Assembly: GCF_910592395.1 (NCBI RefSeq)
Contig: NC_088310.1
Coordinates: 25,561,491 to 25,625,490 of the forward strand
From: Lineus longissimus
Lineage: Eukaryota; Nemertea; Pilidiophora; Heteronemertea; Lineidae
DNA length: 64,000 bases
Direction: 5' to 3'
Each line of letters begins with the position of its first letter. The first letter of the stretch is position 1. Under the pieces are notes generated by a model. It made no database searches. It was not told the DNA's origin and saw nothing but the letters and a program-made list of their open reading frames with translations. The translations under genes were made by a program, and so were the position numbers. This document shows positions 52,308 through 64,000 of this stretch, piece after piece.

Positions 52308-52718
52308 TCACTAGTGTTAAAACTGTCAACCAAATGACTGTATTCTAGGGCATTTTCATAATGTGTCCAGTGTATATATCATCTGTAGGAACACGCAAAT
52401 CTGCAAGAAATATTACTGGATATTCAAGCAGAATAACTGCTTTTAGATCTCTATGAAAAACATGTCTTTTTGAACATATTGCATGTATTGGGCACTTTGT
52501 AATGAAATGTAGGAGGAAACCGGAGGTTGGAGGTGTTGATCCATTGGCCTCGTTCAAGTTCTTCTGGACACACGTATTGTAGGACAAGGGTTCAAAACAA
52601 ATCCTTTTAAAATTTATATGATACTTTTCTTGGCTTTTATATGCCTCCCACTGTGGTTCATTATTTTATTTATTAAAACCACTGTTTGGAAAAGAATGTG
52701 GATGTTGTAGACATTGGA

Positions 52719-52724
52719 AATAAA
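52719..52724 (+). terminator. Poly(A) signal of VPS37
   Basis: AATAAA about 410 bp after the VPS37 stop codon, in AT-rich sequence and before the minisatellite array begins near 52899. It is the best placed hexamer for the VPS37 transcript end. Confidence 0.55.
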
Positions 52725-52898
52725 ACTATATGGCTTTTACTAATATTGAAGTCTGCACTCAGTTTATTTAGTGGAAAATATTCAAGGTCCGCAGTTTGGA
52801 CACATCTGGGCTTCTGCACGCAGAGCTGCATTTTCTAAAGCGCTTTGCACTGACACCAGTTGTAACTTCAAGGAGGTCCAGAGGGGTTTGGCAGACGG

Positions 52899-55600
52899 AA
52901 AGGCAGGGCTGTGACTCCAAAGAGCGAGCCTGCTAGAAGTTGTCCGTTTTATGAGGAAAAGGGGGATGTGACCTAGCAAGGCAGGGTTGTGACCACAGAG
53001 GAGGAATGTCCCAAGAGATGGTTCGTCTTGTGAAGGACAGGCTGGGTTGTGACCTCAGAGGAGGATTGTCCTAAGAGATGGTCGCCTTGTGAAGGACAGG
53101 CAGGGTTGTGACCTCAGAGGAGGAATGTCCCAAGAGATGGTTCGTCTTGTGAAGGACAGGCTGGGTTGTGACCTCAGAGGAGGATTGTCCCAAGAGATGG
53201 TTCGTCTTGTGAAGGACAGGCTGGGTTGTGACCTCAGAGGAGGAATGTCCCAAGAGATGGTTGTCTTGTGAAGGACAGGCTGGGTTGTGACCTCAGAGGA
53301 GGATTGTCCCAAGAGATGGTCGCCTTGTGAAGGACAGGCAGGGTTGTGACCACAGAGGAGGATTGTCCAAAAGAGATGGTCGTCTTGTGAAGGACAGGGT
53401 GGGTTGTGACCTCAGAGGAGGATTGTCCCAAGAGATTGTTCGTCTTGTGAAGGACAGGGTGGGTTGTGACCTCAGAGGAGGATTGTCCAAAGAGATGGTC
53501 GTCTTGTGAAGGACAGGCAGGGTTGTGACCTCAGAGGAGGATTGTCCCAAGAGATTGTTCGTCTTGTGAAGGACAGGGTGGGTTGTGACCCCAGAGGAGG
53601 AATGTCCCAAGAGATGGTCGTCTTGTGAAGGAGAGGCAGGGTTGTGACCTCAGAGGAGGATTGTCCCAAGAGATGGTTCGTCTTGTAAAGGACAGGGTGG
53701 GTTGTGACCTCAGAGGAGGATTGTCCCAAGAGATGGTCGTCTTGTGAAGGAGAGGCAGGGTTGTGACCCCAGAGGAGGAATGTCCCAAGAGATGGTCGTC
53801 TTGTGAAGGAGAGGCAGGGTTGTGACCTCAGAGGAGGATTGTCCCAAGAGATGGTTCGTCTTGTAAAGGACAGGGTGGGTTGTGACCTCAGAGGAGGATT
53901 GTCCCAAGAGATGGTCGTCTTGTGAAGGAGAGGCAGGGTTGTGACCTCAGAGGAGGAATGTCCCAAGAGATGGTTGTCTTGTGAAGGACAGGGTGGGTTG
54001 TGACCTCAGAGGAGGATTGTCCCAAGAGATTGTTCGTCTTGTGAGAAAAAGGCAGGGTTGTGACCTCAGAGACGGATTGTCCCAAGAGATGGTCGTCTTG
54101 TGAGGGAAAGGCAGGGTTGTGACCACAGAGGAAGAATGTCCGAGAGATGGTCGTCTTGTGAAGGACAGGCAGAGTTGTGACCACAGAGGAGGATTGTCCC
54201 AAGAGATGGTCGTCTTGTGAAGGACAGGCTGGGTTGTGACCTCAGAGGAGGATTGTCCCAAGAGATGGTCGTTTTGTGAAGGACAGGCAGGGTTATGACC
54301 TCAGAGGAGGATTGTCCCAAGAGATGGTCGTCTTGTGAAGGACAGGCAGGGTTGTGACCTCAGAGGAGGATTGTCCCAAGAGATGGTCGTCTTGTGAAGG
54401 ACAGGCAGGGTTGTGACCACAGAGGAGGATTGTCCCAAGAGATGGTCGTCTTGTGAAGGACAGGTAGGGTTGTGACCTCAGAGGAGGATTGTCCAAAGAG
54501 ATGGTTCGTCTTGTGAGGGGAAGGCAGGGTTGTGACCACAGAGGAGGATTGTCTAAAGAGATGGTCGTCAAGTGAAGGACAGGCAGGGTTATGACCTCAG
54601 AGGAGGATTGTCCCAAGAGATGGTCGTCTTGTGAAGGACAGGCAGGGTTGTGACCTCAGAGGAGGATTGTCCCAAGAGATGGTCGTCTTGTGAAGGACAG
54701 GCAGGGTTGTGACCTCAGAGGAGGATTGTCCCAAGAGATGGTCGTCTTGTGAAGGACAGGCAGGGTTGTGACCTCGGAGTAGGATTGTCCCAAGAGATGG
54801 TCGTCTTGTGAAGGACAGGCAGGGTTGTGACCTCGGAGTAGGATTGTCCCAAGAGATGGTCGTCTTGTGAAGGACAGGCAGGGTTGTGACCTCGGAGTAG
54901 GATTGTCCCAAGAGATGGTCGTCATGTGAAGGACAGGCAAGGTTGTGCCCTCAGAGGAGGATTGTGCCAAGAGATGGTCGTCTTGTGAAGGACAGGCAGG
55001 GTTGTAAACTCCGAGGAGGATTGTCCCAAGAGATGGTCGCCTTGTGAAGGACAGGCAGGGTTGTGACCTCAGAGGAGGATTGTCCCAAGAGATGGTCGTC
55101 TTGTGAAGGACAGGCAGGGTTGTGAACTCAGAGGAGGATTGTCCCAAGAGATGGTCGTCTTGTGAAAGACAGGCAGGGTTGTGACCTGAGAGGAGGATTG
55201 TCCCAAGAGATGGTCGCCTTGTGAAGGACAGGCAGGGTTGTGACCTCAGAGGAGGATTGTCCCAAGAGATGGTCGTCTTGTGAAGGACAGGCAGGGTTGT
55301 GACCTCGGAGTAGGATTGTTCTATGAGATGGTCGTCTTGTGAGGGACAGGCAGGGTTGTGACCTCAGAGGAGGATTGTCCAAAGAGATGGTCGTCTTGTG
55401 AAAGACAGGCAGGGTTGTGACCTCGGAGTAGGATTGTTCTATGAGATGGTCGTCTTGTGAGGGACAGGCAGGGTTATGCACTGAGGAGGATTGTCTAAAG
55501 AGATGGTCGGTCGTCTTATGCAGGAGAGGCTGGGTTGTGACCTCAGAGGAGGATTGTCCCAAGATCTGGTTCATCTTGTGAGAAAAAGGAAGGATTGTGA
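52899..55600. repeat. 59-bp minisatellite, about 44 copies
   Basis: The tandem unit is about 59 bp (60 in variants with an extra base after gatgg). It contains gggttgtgacctcagagg and attgtcccaagagatgg, and regular copies run from about 52981 with degenerate ones before. Copies are highly similar, with variants such as aatgtccc/attgtccc and cctcagagg/ccacagagg. Homogeneity is highest between about 54240 and 55300. Since 59 is not a multiple of three, three units make 177 nt, and the minus strand stays open in several frames. These frames are repeat artefacts. The array fills the gap between the convergent VPS37 and membrane protein genes. Confidence 0.97.
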
Positions 55601-55649
55601 CTGTAACAGACTCCAGAAGTAACACAAAAGAGTTATAAACAGCATACTC

Positions 55650-55655
55650 TTTATT
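55650..55655 (-). terminator. Possible poly(A) signal of the two-pass membrane protein gene
   Basis: AATAAA on the minus strand just right of the 59-bp minisatellite. If used, the 3' UTR would be about 2 kb and would carry the CCAATCA minisatellite. Transcript data would be needed to confirm it. Confidence 0.3.
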
Positions 55656-57264
55656 TTCACATCTAAAGACTTAGTACAAAACATTTCACCAAACTTTTAT
55701 TGATATTATGGATATCTTCTTTCAATATTACAATCGTCATCATCAGATAAAACTGACCATATCTTCTGGTGTGTTCAATCGTGATTTCCTGTAAATTCTT
55801 CTTAGGCGACATTGGAGACCACTCTATCAAAATAAGACAAACACGAACTTTACTCTAAAATCAAAGGTATAAAATGTAAAGCTGGCTTGCAATTAATTTT
55901 GATAGAGTGCACATCCATCTCAAGATATGAACAAAACTATAGACAAGCTCACATTTTGGAAAAGGAACAGTAGATGGCAGCACTGACTTGAAAGTATGTT
56001 GTGGGACTTTCACAAAATTCTCAACTTCTTCCAATTCACAAGTAATGAAATTTACAGACATCATGTAAAACTTCATAAAGATTACATTAATATATGATTT
56101 TGTGATCAAAATATTGACGTTTAGCAGTTGTTTGCCGATAAAACTGATTGTCAAGAAACATTAGGGAAGGTCTGCCTTTGTCAGTAATTAGAAAGGACCT
56201 CAATTTCAGTAGTGTTAGACAGTAAAACCTGCCCAAAACACAGTAACCAGTCACATGGTAAACATTATAATCTTCTGTTAATCAAAGGATAGTTTATATT
56301 TATGTCCTATCTAATGGTTACAAGACGTAGTTGGGCTAGAGCCAACTGTTTTGGGGGGTTAACTACATGTACACAAATGCATTAAAAGATTCAAAATGCA
56401 GAGACCATCAGCAGGTCCATTTTGAAAAACTCCTTCTGATATCGCAATATATAAACAAATGAATAAAAAAAAAAAAATGTAAATTAAACATTAACAAAAG
56501 AAAAAGTCAAACTTAAACACAAAGTAAATCATCTGAGAAACTGATGTGAATAAATCATCAAATAAGAAAATACTTAATTGACAATATGATCTTAATAAAA
56601 ATCAACTTATATCCTTTTTTGGCTGGTTGGCACAATTCTCTGCGATACTTTGTAATAAAGCCAACAAAGATCTTCTGACTCATGCTCAATCTCCATAAGC
56701 AGAATTGGGCCAACATATACTACTTGATATATTCAAACTACTTTCACTTGAAAGTACATATTCGACAACCAATATGTGACCTGTACAGCAAAACCAGGCA
56801 CATGTCGCACAGAAGATGAGCCTAAATGACACCAGGAGATAATGGAAGAAATTGATGTGCTCATATTACACAAAAGGCAGACCACAGAGAAATGAACAAA
56901 CAGTCCATCTCAACCTGCCAAGCTCAGAGCGACATGTGACTGGTTTTGCTGTGACGGGTCATACACATGATTGTGTGACTGTAAGAATTTACACCTTTAT
57001 TGGATTAAAGGACCACCAATCGAATCGACAATATACAAATTTGACATTGAAAAGTTCTCACTGTACACTGTTGCAAGATATACAATATCAAATAGTGATT
57101 ATAACTATCCAATTTCCACAACCACTTAAACTCCTATCAGCTATCACTTTGCCAAACCAAATCAAAAAGCAATGCTTTGATTCAACCAGCCTTCAACCAG
57201 TCAGCATTACTTGACTAAAAACTCATACCAAAGACAAGCTCAATGTATCTGCAACTACATGCCT
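55656..57264 (-). other. Probable 3' UTR / intergenic sequence of the membrane protein gene
   Basis: AT-rich, without supported coding sequence. It may be the 3' UTR of the gene ending at 57614 if the AATAAA at 55650 is used. Plus-strand frames near 56852-57214 have no recognisable features. Confidence 0.4.
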
Positions 57265-57620
57265 GATATCAACCATTCAGCAACACGTTTCCTTAGCCAA
57301 TCAGCAAAGTTCCATGACTATGTTGTCTGATATCAACCAATCAGCAACAACATTCCTAAGCCAATCAAGAGCTATGACATTGCTGTCTGATTCAATCCAA
57401 CCTGCATCTAATTTCCTTAGCCAATCAGCAACAGTGACCATGTTGACAGATATCAACCAATCAGCAACAACTTCCCTACTAATCAGCAACTATGACCATG
57501 TTGACAGATATCAACCAATCAGCATCAAGTTTACTTAGCCAGTCAGCACCATGGCTGCTTAACCATTGACTTCAATAAACCAATCAAACACCAGATTGCT
57601 GAAGATTGACCAATCAGCAA
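57265..57620. repeat. About 60-bp minisatellite carrying CCAATCA motifs
   Basis: Five to six imperfect units start with gatatcaaccaatcagcaac, and most contain two CCAATCAGCA-like motifs. Exact CCAATCA occurs at about 57297, 57337, 57361, 57421, 57457, 57514, 57580 and 57610. The array begins at the stop codon of the membrane protein gene and runs into its probable 3' UTR. Confidence 0.85.
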
Positions 57621-59649
57621 CTGGATTGCTTGTAAAGTCTTTTAGGAGGTGCTGAGGTACTGTAAAGCATGACAGAGGTGGTACTAGAGGAAGATGAAGA
57701 GGACTGTCCATGGCTTGATGAGGAGGTGGATGGTTGTTGGACTGTGGTGGTTGTACTTGTGGCTTGGGTACTGCAACCGGAGGATGACTGACTTGTGGAA
57801 TCGTAGAAGTTATTTGACCATGGAACGCCAAACTGTACTGGATACTGAGGATCATTCATAAAGGCTGGAGATCTGAAAGCAAAGAAGATGGTTAGAACAA
57901 AGAGACCTGCATGAATTCAAAATTTGCAAATTTGTTCATTTGCATTTGATTTTACACTAAATTCCAATTAAACAGTCATTTTAGAGTGTTGTATCATAAT
58001 TGGCGCTCTCCAATCACAATCATTATGATGTCATAGGTAGCAGCAACAAAAATTGCTCATTTGCGGAGTGTTTTAGAATTCCACTTACTTTTTCACTAAA
58101 TGTAAACTGGCTGATCCCTGGCTACCCCGTGGCAGTAATTCGGCCTGGCTTGATCGAGGCGATGATGTGGTTCGCACCTGAAATCAGACAAAAAATACAT
58201 TAAAAGGCGGATCAAATTTTCAAGGATTTGTAATACACAGGAAAACAGTCCATTGCCTCTAATCTTGACGACATATATATATATAATACTGCAGTCAATG
58301 ATGGAATTTTTCTTACAGCGCAAAATCCATTTATTGATATTCAGCTTCAGGCACTACCACTGTCAAGCTTTTAAATAGATCTCTAGCGTGTGTATTTAGG
58401 TCTGAACAGGCAGTGTTTCTGCTTGGATTGAAATAAAGGGGATAACAAATTTTTTTTTCTCAAAAACTAGTGAAACTTCTTCTAATGACCCCCACCCCCC
58501 TCGTATGAAGTCAAAAGGAAGTCTCTAACAAAGCGATTAGATGATAATGAAATAATGGCCGATGAATGTGATTGGAAGCTCAGGGTAAAGGCTGTCACAA
58601 CATACAGATTTTAACCTGTTCACCCAATAACGTTTAGCAGCAAGAACAGGTGCACAACAACAACATTAACGAGAAGCAGACAATAAAGGCCAAGGAAATA
58701 AGATTGCTTCGTTCCAATCAACCAAGCATTGAGTCATGCTGAAGACATACAGTGAGGCATGTCGGCTACTTTCGTTACAAAATTGTGAAAAATCTGCAAA
58801 AATGTAACGTTTCGATAAGGGAGGCATCAATACTGGTGCCGACAAGAACCTGACAATCTAATTTCATTGGCTGAACATGCCCTGGCTGCAAACCAAGCTA
58901 ACATGAGCGCATATCAAGACTGGTGAGCTAAATGACAAAACTGTAGAAGAACTAACAAGTAGTTGTAGTTATTTGCAGCTGTGGGCCATTTCACATTCAG
59001 GTACTTGGAGTAGCTAAGACAATGTGGAGAATTTATCAATAGTAGGAGGATGTACAGGGCCTGCTAGAAGCCTATGATGTACTGTACAGGTCCAGGGTAA
59101 TATAGTGTAGGGTAATGCAGCTACCTCTGTTAGATTTTTCCTCTAGGGTTCTGAATGGGGGGGTTGTCCAGCCATTCCAGCTGGTTATATGATCCCCTGA
59201 TGTCAGAACAGACTGTCACCTGCCCCCCTCCCCTTGCTCGTTCACAAACTCACCTGGACACTTCGCTGTATTCGATTAGCACCTTCATGAAGTAAGATGG
59301 TCTGATTAATGGTCTGGTTGATGATATCCGAATTCACGGTTCGATATCGCGTTTTTTTTCTGGAACAGTAACAGGTCATTGAGATTCCTAAGAACGTCAA
59401 GACCGTACCCACTAAAAGGAATACTATCCATAGATTATCCGCCCAGTAGGTGTTTGGCGAGACCAACATGATGGTCCCAGCAACAAGCAGGCATATCCCA
59501 CCTGCGAGAATCAACGTTCCCAAGCCGACGTAGCATTCCCGCCGACAGTTACTGTCAAAATCACGAATTGAGTGCGAGCTGCTCATAGCGGCCAGCGGCA
59601 AATGGTCGATCTTCTCCAATATACTCCTCTCCTTACTCATTGATCGCAT
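57614..59649 (-). CDS. Unrecognised two-pass membrane protein with Ser/Thr-rich tail, 3 exons
   Basis: Exons 59254-59649, 58089-58177 and 57614-57872 join through GTGAGT and GTAAGT donors and ttcag acceptors to 744 nt (247 residues). An in-frame TAA lies 9 bp before the ATG; Met4 is an alternative start. Residues 1-40 are polar with several Cys/Arg. Two hydrophobic helices (about 41-63 and 72-94) are joined by a short loop SPNTYWADN and followed by a basic stop RKKTRYR. The 150-residue tail contains NQTINQTI, PQYPVQFGVPWSNNFYDS and long Ser/Thr/Gln runs. The predicted topology is both ends cytosolic. I do not recognise the family. Neurensin-like proteins share the two-helix plan, but their loop is longer. 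The gene model is supported by phase agreement across two introns; function is unknown. Confidence 0.75.
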
Positions 59650-62600
59650 CCAATCAGATTACTCATCGAATGATCAATAGTCCAATCAATGCCGACACTG
59701 ATGTCCAACACATCAGGGTCAAACACGAATACGGCTCTCGTGACCCGACTTGTCTGTCTATCACAGAGTCGCCAGGAATTCTGTCCATATCGCAAGATTT
59801 CCAATTAACTCGACGACATCAGAAGAGGTCCTCAGGACATACTAAGATGCTTTGCCTTCAGAGGAAGCCTTGCGATGATATGGTTATTATCTTCAATACG
59901 TCATGTGATGGGCTGAAAATATACGACAAAAGACATGGTTAGTATTTTGGCAGCAACTTGTTTTAACATACTATAATGGCTAGTATACAAGACTTTTGCT
60001 TCTGGTTGGAAAAAACACAAACTGTTCTTGAAGGATAATTGAAATTGTAATAGATCTTTGATGCAAGAATCAATTTTTTATCCTCCTGCATTTATCAAAA
60101 CACACAAAACATTCAAGATTCTCATCAATCCAGTTATTGGTTAATCACAGTTGTGTCAGCAGTAAATTGAATTTGACAACAACACCAAACAGTGACAGAA
60201 ATCCATTCCACCTCTGGCAAAGCAATCATAGGTCCATTACAATCTGCTCACTCTGAGTCTGATGAACGCAATATTATTTAGTTCTGCACCAGAAAACACT
60301 GAAATATTCATAAAACTAAAGCCGCCGCAGTGTACATATCAACATATCAATAACTGCATGCATAGGTTCGCCTACTCGACACTTGAAGGACAATATTGCT
60401 GCCTTCCTATTCTGGTTACATCCATTTGGTAATATCTGTCATGTTTCGGTAGAGTGAGGAAGTTATACAAAATAAATCATTATGAGGAGAGTTTAGACAA
60501 CTGCACTATGCAACATCTAACAATGGCCTAATGGTAATATATTGGTGACTGTTAATACCTTATTTCGGTAGTATCATTTGGTGTTGTTTTACATGCATAC
60601 ATACGATGGATCCAGGGGAGACAAGACCACTAATGAATATTCATAGGTTGGAGGGTCGAGGCCTATCTATTAGACGAGGGCATGTTTTTTACTCTCAAGT
60701 ACATATTTGGAGAGGTATTGAAAAAATATTTGCTGTGGCAAGTCTACAGATATAAATAAATTGTTTGGTAAAAAAAATAATTTTGAATTTCGACAACCTG
60801 GCCATAGGGGGGGGGTGGTTCAAATTTGGAGTGAAAATGGCCGAAATGGGTAAAAATGTCCACTTGTGTCAAACTTGTCAATTTAAAAAAAAATTTCCGT
60901 GGTCAATCACCAATTTAAATCGCACCAGTTACTCGCAAGACTAACCCGTATATCATATCCGAATTTCAGTTTCACTACTCGACGCATTCTTTGATGCGTC
61001 GCGGTCAAACATTGACAATTTAACTGCTAAAAGGCTTAAAAAATCAATTGTGGTCTTGTCTCAGGGACCATTAAGAAATAGGAGCTTCTAGTATAAAATT
61101 GTAATCATACAGTCAAAGACAACGAAAAGTCCTGCAATTTACCGAGAGAATGAGCAACATAGGTAATTTTCCCCCAGTTTCTAACACAACAACATCCGAT
61201 TCAAAAACAGCCACTTCTCTCAGCGAAATAATCCCACGACCAGAAAGAAACATTTCTCATCTTCAGATAACATTGGCTATTTCTTTCTTCCCTCTGTTTG
61301 GCGATATCATTTTCCGATAAAAGCATCATAATCCCACCACTGGATGTGCAGACCACTCTCTGTAGTACATGTTCTTCAACCAACCACCAGTCTTTAGTGT
61401 TGATGTAAGCCAAGATCAGTTCATGAAACTGACAAGTAGATAAAGAATCTTGAACACGTATCAATGTGCAGAAGAATTCTATCCTTGTTTTTCAGTTGTT
61501 TTTTCAATGTAATTCAGTATCAGCTTGGTTAGAATAATATTAAGATACTGACACCACATAAAGATATCTAGCTCATTATTTTTTTCGGAGTCAGAAAAGG
61601 TAGAAAGACCAACACAGTAAATCGAATTGGAGATTGGCAGTAACCCTTCCTGCACTAGCCAGGAACTAAAAAGTGATAAAATTTGCTGAACAGACTTGGG
61701 GGGGGGGGTGTGTTCTGAACCCCCATTACCCCCCCCCCTGTATCTGCACCTGTCTCTGCCCAGACAGCAGTTGTCAGAGGTCCTGCCAGGGAATATCAAC
61801 TTGAGACTGACTTGAGAAATTGAGACATGCTAAGTAATCGACATCATGCATGTCATAACATAAATTAGAATTGATGACAACTCGCATTCCAGTCAACCTC
61901 CATACCACGGAGGAAATGAACACAGTGATATTTCAGTTCACATTTCATCCGTTTCCAATTATTTTTGTTCAAACCTTCCAGCTCCATATGGCAAAATCGA
62001 TAAATAAAGGAATTTCCATGTATATCATGCACGAGATTGAGAAGTGTCAATATGAAATTGGAAAACGAAATGCGAGATCGTCTGCTGCGCTGATCCTGCA
62101 TTATTTATCAGCCCTGCAGCCTTGTGACTGTTTTGAGTCACGGTTTGACTGGAGGTCAAAGATCGACAGAAATCAAATCAGTGGATGGACTGTGACAGTT
62201 CTGGTGCTGGGGGTCTGATGGTGAGTGTATTGGTCTCATGATCTAAACATTGGTTTGATATAGTGGAAGTAAAAACCAAAACTCACCCTGAACGAGATGA
62301 TTTTTTGTGTTAAGGGGTTAATGCTGCTTTTAAAACATGTTAAACATCTCGAGAAAGACGAAGATAGCCTGGATATATAGGTGTCAGATATAAAGCAAAA
62401 TAAACATATTCCACATACATGTAGCACAGGATGTTGGTGGTTTTTAACATGTGCTCTCTGAAAAAATATGTTTCAGAAGGCATACAATGTAGCAAGAGAG
62501 ATAGCTCTAGAACATTATACAGCGATTATCATTTGTTCAAAAGTAATGGGCCAAAAGGAAGCCTGACAATTAATCAAACAGACAAATGGAGGGTTTCATC

Positions 62601-63441
62601 TTACACAACAAGTCAAACTTATGAGCCATGAATACCTGAGGTTAGAAGGGAACTGGAGCCGAGACGTACTCAGAGCAATGAGACGTGCTGACTGAGGTCT
62701 CCCACTGAGGCCACGCCTGCGGTCACCGGTCACTAGAAAATTCTCAGGAATATTAATCCTCCCAGTCACTAGAACACCTCGCACAAGAATCATCAAGAAT
62801 TCTTTATGTGCCACAATCCTAATACCCGCAGCTAGCATGCAGAAGTTTCTCATATACTGATATCATGAAAGAAATGGCAAGTCAATTAACGTATGGTTTC
62901 AGTGTGGTAATTGTCTCATGGGTTTGAAATTCTGCAGAAAGCGAGCAAGGATATCTCAAGTAACTACAGTCAGCCTCAAGTGACCAATACATCATACGTC
63001 GCTTGCGGGCATCAGCCATCCTACAAACTGTGTACAAGTATTTCTACAGTTTTTTTTGGTCCCGTTTTCATCTTGCACAAGAAAATGAAGACAACTGCCT
63101 AACAATTGAGCTCTTCATATTAATGATCTCAAAACAAGCTGGTAGCACCATCAGCCACAAGACATAATGTACCGAAGGTACTGCTTCCAGTGAAAAATAC
63201 AAAGATAACTAACCTACTTTTGTTTCAACCCAAGGCAATGTTTTGAAGGTAACGTCTCTTTTTAAAACGCATCTGGCTTCAATCATTTTGTATGTAGCTA
63301 GCAAGCTATCGGTCTCTCACGGTGGTGTAAGTTGGTATAATCTATTGTACATAAACAATGACTGATAGTATTGTTAACAAGGCTGCTGGAGGGAAACGGG
63401 TTCATGTCATCCATCATCCATAGAGATCTCTGTAGACTCAT
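59650..63441. other. Upstream of the membrane protein gene: no gene recognised
   Basis: The promoter of the minus-strand membrane protein gene should lie at its left edge, where two CCAATCA motifs occur (about 59650 and 59682). The rest is AT-rich with short open frames only. G and C runs near 61698-61738 are mutually complementary. No conserved protein was recognised. Confidence 0.5.
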
Positions 63442-63829
63442 GATGCTACTTGCATATCAAACATGGTAATGTAGCATACCAGCCATGGTCTTGGTCATGG
63501 TATACGTGGCATGCCCAGTTCCATGCTGGGTTGGGTCTGGATGCTACTTGCATCAAACATGGTATTGTAGCATACCAGCCATGGTCTTGGTCATGGTATA
63601 CATGGCATGCCCAGTTCCATGCTGGGTTGGTCTGGATGCTACTTGCATCAAACATGGTAATGTAGCATACCAGCCATGGTCTTGGTCATGGTATACATGG
63701 CATGCCCAGTTCCATGCTGGGTTGGGTCTGGATGCTACTTGCATATCAAACATGGTAATGTAGCATACCAGCCATGGTCTTGGTCATGGTATACATGGCA
63801 TGCCCAGTTCCATGCTGGGTTGGGTCTGG
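63442..63829. repeat. Four-copy tandem repeat of about 97 bp
   Basis: Units begin at about 63442, 63540, 63635 and 63731 with gatgctacttgcat and include ccatggtcttggtcatgg. Unit lengths are 95-98 bp and copies are nearly identical, which points to recent amplification. Open frames on both strands repeat with the unit and are not genes. Confidence 0.95.
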
Positions 63830-64000
63830 GAGTACAACTCCAGTCTTTGGCACAGGAGGCCTAAGTACATCTTAGATACTGAAGCAAGGACATAATATTG
63901 CCACAACAAGGAAATTACAATACCTCTGCTATCATCAATAATATAGTGAGACCACAGCACTTATTGGTAACAGTGTGCGATTGCTGGCATTAGTCGTTAT

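Noticed and set aside
53055-55625. Many overlapping minus-strand open frames of 80-165 codons reading SSSEVTTLPVLHKTTISWDN-like repeats
   Set aside because: They are translations of the 59-bp minisatellite, whose unit has no stop in several frames. There are no splice or family signals, and the repeat varies at non-codon positions.
63446-63864. Long frames on both strands over the 97-bp repeat
   Set aside because: The same repeat is read in different frames on both strands; no sign of selection for protein.

Overview
This is animal nuclear DNA: AT-rich, dominated by introns and simple tandem repeats, with short exons bounded by GT..AG sites. Three conserved animal genes (MEIS, CHP1, VPS37) and one unrecognised two-pass membrane protein gene were reconstructed exon by exon. 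The protein sequences fit a marine invertebrate bilaterian. I lean toward a lophotrochozoan such as a mollusc or brachiopod, but the window alone does not settle the phylum. There is no sign of bacterial, phage or organellar sequence.

Layout. The left two thirds (1-42393) belongs to the locus of a TALE-homeobox gene of the MEIS/homothorax family on the minus strand. Its start codon is at 42393. Five coding exons are visible (42382-42393, 41984-42240, 41276-41417, 37436-37486, 30051-30221). They encode the N-terminus and most of the PBX-binding MEIS-N domain. The homeodomain exons were not found and probably lie beyond the left edge. The 30 kb left of exon 6 holds only repeats, small MITE-like elements and unrecognised open frames. 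A CpG-richer promoter region lies upstream, with a perfect PBX-MEIS composite site about 220 bp before the ATG. From 43.5 to 47.7 kb is repeat-rich intergenic DNA.

The right third is gene-dense. CHP1 (calcineurin B homologous protein, 7 exons, minus, 47908-50124) and VPS37 (ESCRT-I subunit, 4 exons, plus, 50717-52307) stand head to head across about 590 bp, which suggests a shared promoter. VPS37 converges on a three-exon gene for a two-pass membrane protein with a Ser/Thr-rich tail (minus, 57614-59649). The gap between them is filled by a 59-bp minisatellite of about 44 copies. A second minisatellite of about 60 bp, carrying repeated CCAATCA motifs, lies just beyond the stop codon of the membrane protein gene. 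The last 4 kb has no gene I can support and ends with a four-copy 97-bp tandem repeat.

The genes do not form a pathway: transcription factor, calcium-binding trafficking and ion-exchange regulator, endosomal sorting factor, unknown membrane protein. The unusual aspect is the density of unrelated minisatellites (at least ten arrays in 64 kb), G/C homopolymer runs of 17-23 bp, and several small inverted-repeat elements. I see no convincing new multi-gene system. The best leads are the PBX-MEIS site in the MEIS promoter, the CCAAT minisatellite, the foldback elements and the unknown membrane protein.
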